A DNA stretch of 64,000 nucleotides from Fonsecaea monophora. Taxonomy: Eukaryota; Ascomycota; Eurotiomycetes; Chaetothyriales; Herpotrichiellaceae. Of this stretch, positions 31,906 through 44,326 are shown in pieces (the first letter of the stretch is position 1; each line of letters opens with the position of its first letter). The notes beneath the pieces are model-generated. The model saw only the letters and a program-made list of their open reading frames with translations, ran no database searches and was not told the origin of the DNA. The translations under genes and the position numbers were made by a program. Where the stretch lies: NCBI RefSeq assembly GCF_001642475.1, contig NW_019174012.1, positions 62,001 to 126,000 of the forward strand, read 5' to 3'.

Positions 31906-33774
31906 TCATGGTATATGTTCGACCTTTGTTGAGCCTTCTTTCATGTCCAATTGGATCGGCTCGTCGCGGGTCACCTCGTCGAGGACTTCAGTACGATAGT
32001 GAGATTGCTTGAAGCGCTGATGAATCTGTTCTTCGCGGGTGTCTGTGAGGACGATACCGTCTCCGAAGATTTCGGCAACATCCTCGAGAGCCATACCCTT
32101 GGTCTAGGTCAAAGTTAGCGAGCTTCTCTGATGGTTACGAGATTGGGAGAAAAGTACCTCTGGGAAGAAGAGGAAGATGACAACGGTGTTGATGGCGGTG
32201 AGAATGGTGAAGACAAGATAGTATTTCCATCCAATAGTGTTGAATGCGGTGGGTGCGGCACTGGGCGACCCAAGTTAGCCAGGCTGGCATCAGTCAATTC
32301 GACTCCGAAGCTTACCTAGTGAAGACAATGATAGCCATGAAGAGACCGGCACAAGAAATTCCGATACCGCGCGCCCGTAGAGGGTTGGGGAAGATCTCGG
32401 TGGCATAGATGTACGTGCTGGCGTCAATCGTCCAGCCATAGAATCCAATATGGAGGAAGAGGAAGAACACGGCTGCTTTGGCGGCTGCCTCTGAGCCCGT
32501 TCGTTGATAGACAGCAACCGTAGCACACTCGCCAGCAAGGGCAATCACATCTCCAGCGAGCCCAAAAACTAGGTATGGTCAGCCAAATGGAAGGATTCCG
32601 GAGCAGGAATACCCACCGAGCATCCGAACTCTTCCAAAGTAATCAATGACAGCAGCGTTGAAGGCATTGCCGAGAAGGCACACGGTAATCCAGCCACACT
32701 GGATTAAAAGCTGGTTGACGACGGTGAAGCCAAGATTTCTGTAGAGGAAAGGTCCGTAGTCTGCCCACGCGTGTCAATATAGAAGTATGGATCATAATGA
32801 GAAGTCTTGCTCACTGTTGATGACAATGGTTCCGGTACATTGACCCGCCACCATGGTCAACCAGCCGATCCAGGACCTCTTGCGGAGGGCTGGCCTGGTG
32901 AAGAACTCCTTTAATGGCACATGGTCCTTCAACTCCTCGATGACCTGAGAATGCAACAGATGGAATTCCTCGGTAATAGCGTGCTCGTCATTGCGAGGCC
33001 CGGACTCGGTGCGGCAAGCCTTGAACGCCTTGAGAGCATCCTCGGGACGGTCCTTGGTCAACACTTTTGTATCGTCAGTATCGAGGAGAAACTTGGTTTT
33101 GATTTCTGTCGAGGCAACTTACACCAACGTGGAGACTCTGGGATCAATAGCACACCGCCAGCAAGCAGGAGAGGCCACAACGCCCCAATTGCCAAGGGCA
33201 TTCTCCATTGAGTGCCACTTGCTTTGACAAAGTAGAAACCCAGGCCGATCCAGCTAGCAGCAACATAGCCGGTGGCGATGCCTGTACCGTGCATGCCCAC
33301 AAGCAGACCGCGGATCTTTGGTGGGGAGATCTCGCTCTGGTATAGTGGAACAAGACTCACCAGGGCTCCTACGGAGAAGCCGGTGATGAGCCTGGCAACG
33401 ATAAACATGGCGATGTGCACACTCCCCGCGGCGAGGCCGTTCCCAACAATGGATGTAAAAGACGCAAACATGATTGCCTTTTTGCGACCCCATTTGTCGG
33501 GAATCCAGAAGCACGAGATGCAGCCAAACAAGCCTCCCACGGAGAAGAGACCATTTATGGCCCCCAAAAGATCATCTGCGTTGGATCTGGTATCAAGCTC
33601 AAAGTAGGAAATAAAGGTGGGTTGTCCAGTGGTGGTAGCAATGATGCTGGATCCGTAGCCATAGGTGATACTCCCCAGGCCGACGAATAAAACAATCTGT
33701 TGAGTGTGTCAGCTGCTTGTGCTCCATTGTGAGAGGAGCTCGCTCTGTACCCCAAATTGTACGAGGGAGATCAT
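31906..33774 (-). CDS. MFS sugar porter (hexose/monosaccharide transporter-like)
   Basis: A 12-helix sugar porter of the major facilitator superfamily in the plasma membrane. Seven exons (33774-33751, 33696-33123, 33063-32815, 32760-32617, 32568-32316, 32260-32158, 32103-31906) agree in phase and yield 514 aa. Hallmarks are DKWGRKKAI after helix 2, a GFSVGALVSLVPLYQSEISPPKIRG stretch around helices 4-5, PESPRWLLTKDR at the end of the first half, a YIYATEIFPNPLRARG segment, and FFPETKGMALEDV after helix 12. The cytoplasmic N-terminus is very short (helix 1 starts within about 8 residues); the first exon is only 24 nt with a weak GTACAG donor, so the true start could differ. The substrate is not determinable. 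Confidence 0.85.
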
Positions 33775-34822
33775 GGTGGTCAGTCGGTCACTCTCAGTCG
33801 GTGTTTGACGGTACTCTGGGACAATAGGTCGGATTACAAGGGGAGAAGAGTCGCGGTCAGCGGTGGAGGAGTCAACGCATCCCCTGATATACTTGTATCT
33901 TCACTCTTGTTTTCCCCCACGCAATAGTTTGCCCCTACCCTCGGGTCTCGGTTAAGAACCAGGATCGAGACTCAGGAGTACTCCAAAAACCAAGCAATGC
34001 TCAAGCGACGAGGCCATGGGGGCCTCAACTTAGCCATCTCGCTTCATGATCTTCGCTCCAATGACCGGAGGAGACAGTGTGGATACAGCCTTGCTAAGAT
34101 GCCATGTCAGCTCCTTTAGTGGCATTTCCCCAAACTTTTGGGTACATGTGGGTAACAACGTGCGCCCGGGAGAGTGGAAACCATTTCTGGGAGGTTTGAA
34201 CCAACTGGTGTCAGGCTCTAGATTCCAGGTGTAATTTGCCGCCACTTTGCGGAAGGATTCCTGGCCAGATAATGCGGGGTGCATGTGGTCCGGGACAAAC
34301 CGAAATAACCCCATGGGACGAGGAGAAGGAGGAAGCTGGGAATCTGGGGTTGATTAGCTTGAGAGTTACTCTGCTCTAGCCTCTTGCCTTAGTCTCGTTC
34401 TCCAAGTTCCGGTGGGAGAACTGAAAAAACCCCGTCAACTATCGTATCCTCCATCCGAGTGGGAAAACCCCCTTTCGTTAGAAGCCCTTCCAATTAGATC
34501 GGCACCGTAAACCCCACTGAAAACCCCAGCGGAGGAGAGGAAAGGAGCACCACTGGGTGGCAAACCCCCGGTCATTATTCTCCGCTGCTCTTGGACTTTC
34601 GGAATATGATGGCCGCAATCTGGGGCCCCGTGGCGGTCTGAGGAAATTCGCCGTTTGCGAAGCCATCGGTTTTCTGTATGAACAAATATGTAGATTGTCT
34701 GGGTCATTATCCTATCCATAGATACTATAAGTATACTTGTACTTGTAACGCGCACCGACACCTGGGTTCCTGCTGCGGCGGCGAATACATTAGTTCTGAT
34801 ATCGCCCCAACCAGCCTCTTCC
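33775..34822. other. Intergenic between two minus-strand transporter genes
   Basis: 1.05 kb containing the promoter of the sugar porter and the 3' flank of the ACS transporter. Only unrecognised short frames are seen. Confidence 0.5.
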
Positions 34823-36931
34823 TCATGGCGCATACCTAAATCCTTCCACTTTTTCGAGGATCTCCCCCTTTTCATCCGCGTCACGGTTTCTCTTCGTCAA
34901 CCACAAGCTCATGCCACACGTCATGACAATGTATAGTATCTGAAAGCTGATGGTCGCCCACATCCCAGGGAAGTACTGTGGCGCATCCTGCGATCTGAAG
35001 ATGGTTGAGTCGGTAATTCCCCCAATAGAACCAAACCCGACCTGAGCCGCCGCTACCAGACCTTTCTTGTGTGGTAGAGCGGTCTGGCCTTGCCCATAAG
35101 TCAAATTTCCTGGCACATTGGCGTTGGTGCCAAATATCGCCAGGAAAACCCCAAAGAGGCGCACCCCGGGTGGCTTAGCGTAGAGGACGATGACGAGCCC
35201 AACAAGTCTAGCAATGGTGTCTTCTGTTAGCTTTTGTGCAGTGGAGAATTATATAGCGGAAATTAGGGCAATTCCAGAACCAACGACCAGCGCAACTTAC
35301 CCAACCAAAGCGTGGAAGCATAGAAACCTTCAAATCGTTGGGTGTCAGCAAAGTCTTTCAGGGAAGAAATGGATGTCCACTTACGGCCAACGTAGTTTCG
35401 TCTTGTCCGACAACCAATATGTCAGAAGGGAGAGAAAAACAGTCAGGATCTAATCAGAAACGCCATGTTATGAGCTGATCTGGGTCGGAGTAGACGGTGT
35501 AACGACGCTTACGGGGTCAACATACATATGGCGGACTCGACAAGATCTGGGCCAAGGCGTAGCTGAATCCCAATCCCTGACGAAGAATTATTGGCATGTA
35601 GTAGCCCAATGCATACACACTGCACGCGCCCAGGTAGGCCTGGAGGCAGCTTGATCTCTGTCAACAACCCAAGATCGCACACAATGGTAGACTCGAGGAC
35701 GGCGAACTTACTAGAAAGCAACTTTCCAGTCCATAAGGAGTCTCAAGCCTTGCCTGAGGGTTGGATGCTCGTACTCTCTGCCCGAGCGCTCGTTGGCAAG
35801 TCGGATGGTGGCGATATACCTCTCCCGCTCGTTGAGCCATTTGCTGTGTTCCGGAACTGCCAATAGAGAGTCAGCACAGGACGGTCCAAATCGCCCACTT
35901 GTGGAGAAGCCTGACATTCTCCGAGACAGATGGGACCTGTCAAGTCGCAAAATATTGTAATGGCGCCTTCGATCAAGAGTATCCATCCCCACCCTTGCCG
36001 ATAGGTGCTACTTCCAGACCTGATCAGCGACAGGCCATATGTAATCTGACCATTTGTGGGCCATGACGAACCCTGGGTCAGGGATGCTAGGAATGAACGC
36101 ACAATACCATTGAACCCAGAAGCCATCAGCGAGGCCATATAAAACCATGACACTCTTCGTGCCGTTTCATAAGTCTTGTACCATGCAGAGATCAGGAAGA
36201 CCGCCCCCGGAAGCACTGTCAAGACCGTATTAGCCGGGCCATGTAATCGGTATCGGAAGCCATCAACTCACAACCGGCCTCGAGCGCTCTCAAGAGAACG
36301 CGGAGGACGACCAATGGGACCCAGCTTTGTATAAACCCCATGCATATGACGCAGATACCCCAGGCAGTGATCGGGAAGCTCAGCCACCATCTGGCGCCGA
36401 CTCGTCGAATAATCTATCCATACATCCTAGGTCATCAGACACGGTATAAACAATTCGGGAAGGGGGGGGGGGTCTTTAACTTACCAAATTACTGGTGATC
36501 TCAAGCAAGACATAGGTGATAAAGAAGAACAATAGACTCATCGAGTACCGAGCACCTTGAGTCCGTGTTAGTCTTCTAGGGCTACTAAGCTCATGTGAGC
36601 TCCATTTCCATGTCCTCACCAACAGAGAGTTCGATATCAGTGCTCATGCCTGCAATATATGCGGCCGAAACATTGATCAGATCAAGCAGAGACAAGCCAA
36701 AGATCACCGAGAGATACGGCAGGATGCGCAAGTCAATCCTGAGCTTGGTTCACCCAATTAATTATACAGTTAAATCGTGTTTCATGATTTCTTTGTCACT
36801 TACACTAGTTTCCGGTCTTCTTCGGCGGTCCAATCTTCTTCGACATGATTCTTCTCGAGCCGAAGGGGAACATCAATCTCAGAATGTACGTGTTTAATCT
36901 CCGAGGCTGGAACTAGAGTCTTATCTGCCAT
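34823..36931 (-). CDS. MFS anion:cation symporter (ACS) family permease
   Basis: A family of fungal permeases for allantoate, nicotinate, pantothenate and related organic anions. Eleven exons were deduced (36931-36804, 36738-36620, 36555-36485, 36413-36272, 36215-36103, 36045-35916, 35856-35712, 35619-35526, 35449-35385, 35327-35301, 35207-34823). Phases agree throughout, giving 472 aa. Signatures include IDLRILPYLSVIFGLSLLDL in helix 1, GARWWLSFPITAWGICVI, LLPGAVFLISAWY, YALGYYMPIILRQGLG, and SIGGITDSTIFRSQDAPQYFPG near the end. Exon 10 is only 27 nt. One acceptor (CATTGCTAG before exon 11) must be chosen over a nearer AG to keep the frame. The substrate is unknown. Confidence 0.78.
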
Positions 36932-38087
36932 GTTGGAAGAAGTAAACCGGATGATTGTGGTTGTTGATGCTTGGTTCCAAGGCTGGACATTTCGCTCACC
37001 GTCGAGGGAATCCTTGTAGACTAAGTATGCAAAATGACATGTCCAACTCGGCACCCCTGAAGGTCCGGCTGTGTTTGCTTCCGGGATGAGCTACCACGAG
37101 TCGTGCTGTGCACGCAGGTAACCGGAGTCCCCGAGGAACTGGAAAGGTTGTCGGATACGGCGTGCTCAGCGATGAGAGGGTGACACTCTCTCAGGCAAGA
37201 AGACCGATGGTCTGTTCGATGATACCCCGAGCGACGAGATTGAACCTGCGACAGCGAAATGATAGAGAACAGTGAGCTGGCGGGCCGACGATTCACGGGA
37301 GACCGGGGCCCGCCATGGAGAGCGGAAACCCCCCGGGGCCCCGAGACTATAGCATGCTTGGGAAGCTGGAGAATCCGGGGAACGAGAGACCCAGGAAGTC
37401 GGAATGAGAAGCCGAGCCCAGAGAATCTTGAGTTAAATGCGTAGCTTACAGCTTTTACACAGTCCGGAGCTCGGAGAGCCCAGCCACAGGCTAGCTGGGT
37501 CGATCAGAGGCTGCTGTTGGGGAAACCAAAGGAAGCAGAGGCGAAGTGGGTAGGAGCATTGCGTGTAGCAGGGAGATGCATGGAGATTCCTCGGGTGGCG
37601 GACCCCTCCATGTCTCTTCAAAAATATTGAAGTTCCAGCAAAGGTCACGGGAGAGTCTACGTGTTTGGAATGTATATTTTCATTTCTGAATATTGATATA
37701 CGTGGACGACTCGACTACAGGTTCTCCAATGTCAAGATAATCTAGAAAGCTTATGGTCGTCAAGAGGGAACATGTCCCCAGAGAGGCTTCTTGCTCTACA
37801 GAATCGGAAGTCTCAGTTCACAGAGCTGATGGGTTAACAAATGATCAGGGGAATCGTGAAAGAATAAAATGGAGTGTTTTGTGACACTAGGGTATATATG
37901 TTATATCTTCTTTCCGTGAGCAGTTCCTGGAAGGGAATATCACTTATCTCCAGGTTGGCGCAAGTTCACACGGTATTTTTCAAAGGTAGTATGTCTTTGC
38001 CTAGCGTGACAATATCACGGTCGCCCACTCCCTGAGTATCTCCTGGGCATTTTCTTCTGTGAGAACCTTTGCTTCACCTTCACCATA
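36932..38087. other. Intergenic
   Basis: 1.15 kb between the ACS permease start and the 3' end of the damaged transporter, both minus strand. The part from 37640 to 38060 is relatively A/T-rich. No gene was assigned. Confidence 0.5.
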
Positions 38088-40589
38088 TCAAATGACGTAG
38101 GGCTTATCGAGTTGGATAGCAGTATGTCTATGTGTGTTAGCCGTAGACTTCAGATGTGTGTTGGTAGCTTACTGAGTCAAGTGAATATCTACACTTGGGA
38201 CAAAAAGGCTACCAATAAAGGCAGCACCTAGACAGCATTAGTACTAGAAGCTTTCGAGTTTCTTTGTGGACTTACCAGTAAAGGCTGTGGTGACAAGGAA
38301 GAGGATTCGGTATGCCTGGGTGTACACATCTCGAGCTGCGCTTGTTGCGGCTGCCAGGACGGTTGGTGTCACCCCATCGATTCCAGCGAGAACGTTGGAG
38401 TTTCCTGTCAGGAAAGCGCCTTTGCACCTTGGTTAATCTTACCTCAAAGCCTTAATTCCGACAGGTTTACTCACCAAGAAACGGTTCGACTGAATTGGCT
38501 GGTAATCCCGCACCGACCAAAGCCGTGGCCATGGTTGGCCCCATGGTATATTTGACCTTGTTGTTGACAATACTCCCGTAGATCGCGAACCCAATGGCGG
38601 CTCCGGAGTTCACAATGGTTCCGTGCAGCCTGTTTTCTCGTCATGTTCGATGTCCTCTCAGGACTGTCACCAAATGCCGGAAATGAACTTACCCGTTCGA
38701 GATACGAAGGCGATCGTCGCCCACTCCGTACTGGACAAACAAGACACTGACGATCATGGTCGAGCTGAGGGCCCAACCAGTGAATATAGCCAGAACTACC
38801 GTCCGCGCAAGCGAGTGCTGAATGATGGTTGACATCGCTGCCGGGAAAACAGTTTGTAGCGTAGTATATGCGACCAGTTGGAGTAGCGTGCGCTTTAGGA
38901 TACCAAAGAAAATTCCCGGTGTCATAATTCCGACTGTAGGAGAATGTCAATGGCGACACATGAAAAGATTTGCTCGTCTGGGGATACTCACTAGTCCCGG
39001 CAGCATTGAGTACAAAGCTGAGCCAGCCAGCCCGATCAGGTTCTGTGGTAAACAGGGTTTGAATCACTATCTGCATGTCAGAATGTCTCCGACGCGAAGA
39101 GTTGGGTGCAGACATTGAGGCCAGTAAACCTGGAGCCCATAGAGCTGCTAACAAATATCAGTGCTGCTCTAAATGCCATTTGTATGTGAAAGTGTGAAGA
39201 GCACCTACCGCAAGACCGGAAGCAAAGGTGATGAAGAGCGGTAGGATGACCGATCTGACATTTGTGATCAATTTCCCGGAAAACAGTCTGTTCATATCAG
39301 CCGGGGAGTAGAACTCCCAAAGATGTAGAAGGATCGCCATAGTCAGTCCTGTCAAGGCGTTAGATGTCTCATACGGCGATATGGAGTGAAGAACGATACC
39401 TCCGACTAGTAGTGGGACGACGACGGTTACGCTGGTCCAGGAGTAAGGGTTTCCCCCCCATAAGACGCCCAGCAAGAAAGAAATCAAACCACCGGCCATC
39501 AGAAGTACGCCAACATAGTCCGGGTCTTTCAATTGTCGGGTGCGTGATTTGCCATCTGGATGCAGTTCAACCCATCCTGGGGGCCGGTAAAATACGATAA
39601 CCATGATCTGGGCTATCCCATTGATCATGGTGCCAAAATAGTATTTGTAACGCCAGCTCAATGTTTTGACCACAGAAAAGGCTAGGCACCCATGTAGTCA
39701 GCTTCAGGCGCCTCCATCCAATCCTTCGCACCTACCGATAATAGCTTCAAACATTGAAGCAGGAGAGCAGCAAGATTGAGTGCAGACAGAGTTGCCCCTC
39801 GATGTTTCTTTGGGACAATATCAAAGGCGGACATATATGCAACTTATTGAAGGGCAGCACCGATCCCCTGCGCTTAGATGAGCTTAGGCTAGAGAGAAGG
39901 AAGAGCACATGGAACGAACCTGGATAGCGGTGCCTGCAGTCACAGCTCGGATTGAGTTGGCACTATACGCGGGTTCAGCCATTGAAGTGCACGAGCGGGT
40001 GTGACATACCGTCCGTTGACTAAAGTTCCTGTGCACGGGTCAGTGCTCTTGTTTCAAGTCGTAGCATCAACAATAAGTTGCAACCTACCAACAAGTCCAA
40101 AAATATTGTCACAGATAAGAAAGTATCGCAGGCCGAAGATATCTGCCCCGCGACCAAAAGTCGCCTGCAGAACCCTGTTTGCCAATGACCAGCTACTAGC
40201 AACCCAACTCAGACTGGCTAACGGGCCAATGTCTGCATTGATGGTCAAGAGGACAGCTGCAGGTACGACGAAAGAGAACAGAGCGGCCTCATATGGCAAC
40301 CCAAGGGCCTGGATAATGCTGGTCAGTATATCGCGGCTGAGATGTTAGAGAAATGGAATCCTGGCCTTACAGCAATGGCTAAAACAACGCGCCCTGTTAC
40401 CCTTCCCGGTGTATCCGATGTGTCCGTAGCAGACTCAAAATGCTGAACTCCAGTCTCCAGCTTGATTCTCTCATGCTTGCTATCCATAGTGGCCTTGTGA
40501 TCGGTGTCATTTGTGGACTGTCCGTCTGCGTCTGTAGCCATCTGCCGTCCGCGACGACCTCGTAGAAGGGCGGGGTTCTTGATATGCAT
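38088..40589 (-). pseudogene. Broken TRI12/siderophore-type MFS transporter
   Basis: Conceptual exons cover a whole 14-helix TRI12-family transporter: N-terminal cytoplasmic part, INADIGPLASLSWV, KKHRGATLSALN, VVKTLSWRYKYYFG, YVGVLLMAGGLISFLLGVLWGG, LITNVRSVILPLFITF, SGAAIGFAIYG, and the C-terminal QLDKPYVI. Two lesions cannot be spliced away. One is an in-frame TAA at 39846-39844, between GIGAALQ and VAYMSAFD, where a sense codon is expected. The other is a one-base loss near 39761-39766, which shifts LAALPASMFEAII out of frame. A third irregularity after YGLQVYWPQ (about 39100) may be another indel. A truncated product of about 150 aa would be useless for transport. Assembly error is possible but would have to occur more than once. 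Confidence 0.75.
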
Positions 40590-40637
40590 GGTTTGGTGAA
40601 GCTGTGAATGCCCATGAGAAGACTCTGGAGTCACTTG

Positions 40638-40679
<42 letters not shown>

Positions 40680-42011
40680 TGATCAGAATTCAATGTCCAT
40701 ATGTTCTCCGTGGGACACATTCCCCGTGGGACAATCTCAACATCGAATTATGAGTTGAGATGCCCATGAAGTGACGCTCTGAATCATGCCACGGCCATGA
40801 CGAGGCTGCATACTATCCACTTTCGGACTAGGTGCAGCCACTATTCTGCATTATCCTCGGCAGGCGTCGATGCCACGACTCGTGTGTATCCCAGTTGACC
40901 TAGCTTTGTCCTTTAGCAGCATCAACAACTCGCATCACGAGGGTAACGTGACGGGTATTCCAGGAAACATATCTCCGCTTGATGGGAGCTGCCTTCTCGC
41001 GGTCTGGACCAGTTGCTTATTTTCCCATCGACCGGGCCTGATTTTGCTCCACACGTGGGGGCGCGATACCGATGAGTCTGCGTCAAGTGTTAACAGCGGA
41101 GGAGGGCCCGGGAGGATGACGTCGATTACAATGGGAGTGGGCAAGCGAAAGCGTGGTGTTTGAAGATGTTGATGGTAGTGAGCAGGAGAGCATGCTTTCT
41201 CCCATCTCGGATAATTGGCCAGGCTGTCGACTGGTCATTCTCGAAACCGACCATGGGCTGCTGGGTGCAGAAATGCCTCCATTGTCAATGTAATCACATA
41301 AACTCAACCAATTTGCCCGCTGGAGACACCCAAACCACGACAGGGGATAAAATGATGTATCGGAAGGGCAACTCTTACATATTCCAAGGGTCTCGGTAGT
41401 AGGATATCAAGCCCTGATGGCTGGTGATTTTATTATCAACCAAGTATCAGGAGTATTTGACGTTATTTAAACATATCGACCAAATCCCCCAAGTAAGAGT
41501 AGTGGGTCCCTATCAGCTAATCATAGCGGCGATATCTATAGTGTGGGGCTAGACACTAGCATTCGGCATTTCCCCGCAATAGAGTATTAGGGCCTCGGAA
41601 GCCCATAATTACCACGACTCGCCCGTATATCCCTCCTGGCCAACCCGAAGCATCCGCCACATGGAACGGTAAGAACCGTTGATATGAGGACCTTGGGGCT
41701 CCAGTTTCTCTCCAACGCATTCCTCCCAGATGGAGAATTGACACGCCGTCAACATTCAGTGTCGTTGAGCCGGAAAGAAGTAAGTTCGGTACCGGGAGGA
41801 CTTTCGGACCCGAGCATGTTCATTGTTCATTCTCTGGCGGTTGAGGAGGTATCACCTGAGGACGAAATGATTGCTGTGCACTCCAACTATTCCCTCCATT
41901 CCTTATATGATACTTCTCATATCTCACCTCATGGCTTATCGCTGAAATCCAAGTGTGAGGCAAAACTTGAAGAAAAGAATTTACCGAGTCTGTTCCATTG
42001 GCCTTGTCATC
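40590..42011. other. Gene-free stretch between two pseudogenes
   Basis: 1.4 kb including the microsatellite. Short frames (for example 40870-41163 plus and 41684-42058 plus) have no recognisable content. It is probably the divergent promoter region of the transporter and monooxygenase when both were functional. Confidence 0.5.
40638..40679. repeat. Compound microsatellite (CT)n(AT)n
   Basis: About fourteen CT units are followed directly by about seven AT units. It lies 50-90 bases upstream of the likely start of the broken transporter. Such tracts are length-unstable. Confidence 0.95.
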
Positions 42012-44032
42012 ATGGTATCCCCAGAGCGGCTCAAGCAGGTATGTGTTCCTGTCTTTGAAAGACGTGCATATCACAAACGTACCCTCCGAGTTGCTACCAT
42101 TGGTACTGGCTTTTCGGGGCTGATATTCGTGCACAAGCTTCAACGTAAACACAAGGAAATGCAGGATTTCATCGACCACACCATCTTTGAAGCAAATGAC
42201 TTATCCTGGTGTTCAATGTGACGTACCAGCACACATGTATGTTAGTATCCCGTACTCCGGTGTCATTTTGGCTGTATCTTCACCAAAGGCTGTTGTTGTA
42301 CAGCTCTAACACTACTGTGACACCAAGGCATTCTCAATCGAACCAAATCTAAACTGGTCGAGGTTCTACACCAGCGGCAACGAGATCTACGAGTACATCA
42401 GACGGAGAGAAACGAAATGGGAGCTACGCCGTGATATCCAATTCAACACATGCGTAGTGGGCTTGGACTGGCAGGAAGATCAATCCAAGTGGAAAGTTCG
42501 GGTTCAAAAAAAATGGCGAAGAGGAAAGAGTAGAGCTCTTTGACGTTGTTCTCTCTGCCAAGGGTCTATCAAGGTATGTCCATTCTTGACAAGAATCAGT
42601 GAGTGCTAGGCTCGTGAGTCAGTGGCAGCTGATGCCTCGGACTGTTGTGATTCTAGCAATCACTTCGTAGTCAATGGGACTGTTCGTCGATCCCAGGAAT
42701 CCACGAATTCGAGGGACATAAGGTCCACTCCGCCTCATGGGACAATACCTACGATTACAGCTACAAACGCATTGGAATCATTGGTAACGGGTCATCAAGC
42801 ATCCAGTTCCTGCCAGAAATGGTCAAATTGGAAGGCACAACAGTTGTGAGCTTCCAGAGCGGCCCAACTTACATCACATCATCAATAGGCGAGATCCTCG
42901 GCGTGAACGCCGGAGAACTGGGAGTCAATACCGTGGAAACAAACATGGAGAACGCGAGTGGACATAATAGCACGGAGGAAATGGAAGACGATGATGGAGA
43001 CGCTGACAGTACCTTTAAACCCAAGGTATCCAAGGCAAGTCAGACGATTCTTTGCAACGGACAAAGAGAAGTATCGCCAGTATCGTAAGATGCTGCCGCA
43101 AGGGATGAACAAGGGTACAGATTCATATGTCCTCGATGCCTGCTACATGCGTTCCCCCTTTGGAGCTATCCATGCTAATCAATAATGACGATAGCTAAGA
43201 AGGGCTCGATCCAAAACACGAAAGCCCAAGAAGTATCTGTTGAACGTATGAGATCGATAATGCAGAATTATGAAGAGCTCTGCTCGAAACTTATTCCGAC
43301 CTGGGAATTTGATTGCCGGCGCGTTACACCTGGGGAGGGATACCTCGAATCCTTCGTCCCAACGTGACACTGGAAACAAATCCCATTATCAATATTACGC
43401 CCTCAGGTATTCAAACAGGAGCAGCCTTCTACTTGCTCGACGTCATTGTTTGTGCGACTGGCTTTGATGTCTCCTACATTCCACGGTACCCTGTTACGGG
43501 CCGCAATAATGTTACACTCGCATCCAAATGGGCTGAAGAGCCAGAGTCATATCTCAGCCTTGCCTGTCCTGGCATGTCGAATTACTTCATCTTCACTGGC
43601 ACTAACACGACTGTCAGTCACGGCACACTTCTCCTTTCGATTTCATGGACAGCCGACTATGTTCTCCGGTGGCTGAAGAGAATGGCTTCCGACGACAACA
43701 AGTCTGTGGCACCTAGTCAGGACGCAACCGACGAGTTCGTCCGTTACGGAGATGAGATCCATAAAGGGTTAACCTGGACAGGCGGATGTCGAAGTTGGTA
43801 CAGGAACCATCGCATAGATGGACGGGTAACTGCTACCTAGCCCAGAAGTGCGCTATTGTATCGCGAACTCATGATTGCAGAACTGAGGGATGAAGACTTA
43901 AACATTCGCTATAACAACGGCAATCGCTGGCGGGGAGTCCTGGACAATGGTTTCACCGAGCTGGAGGAGCATGCTGCAAACGTTGCGGCGAGAGGTGAAC
44001 AGGTCGACCCGGCGTTTTATGTTCAGAATTGA
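42012..44032 (+). pseudogene. Broken Baeyer-Villiger-type flavin monooxygenase
   Basis: Family members use FAD and NADPH to insert oxygen beside a ketone, giving an ester or lactone. Family order is preserved: RVATIGTGFSGLIFVHKLQ (FAD GxGxxG), YPGVQCDVPAHMY, NWSRFYTSGNEIYEYIRR, IGIIGNGSSSIQFLPEM (NADPH site), CRRVTPGEGYLESFV, DVIVCATGFDVSYIPRYP, and WTGGCRSWYRNHRIDGRV. Lesions: (1) near 42201 about ten residues holding the GGTW fingerprint are missing and the frame shifts; (2) the A8 run at 42506-42513 has one A too many; (3) a frameshift near 43017-43026; (4) a frameshift near 43350; (5) TAG at 43838-43840. Introns near 42240-42330, 42580-42670 and 43110-43196 remain plausible. A full-length protein cannot be produced. 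Confidence 0.85.
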
Positions 44033-44326
44033 AACTCTCTCGCTGGATGCAGACGCGCAACAGACCAGTCTTGACATGGAATTACTTCAACCTTGTACTA
44101 ATTGTCTCGCAAGTTCAAGAGGTGTAGACCTAGCCAGGCTGACCAGGGAATGCCTAGTTTACTCCAAGAATTGAGCACATCCCGACGAGGAATAAGAATG
44201 GCGTTGAAATTTGTGCCAGGTATTCTTCTGTAGAGTTTGTCTAAAATACATGATGCTCTCTTCCCAGTGAAAGTGGTTCTATGCCAGGAAAGCCAGTGAT
44301 TGTTACTATATCAAACTACCAAAATC

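Noticed and set aside
35301..35385. Apparent frameshift in the ACS permease around exons 9-11
   Set aside because: With the nearest acceptor the frame hits a stop, but using CATTGCTAG as the acceptor for exon 11 restores phase and gives HALVGLVGLVIVLYAKPPG, which fits the family. The gene is therefore treated as intact.
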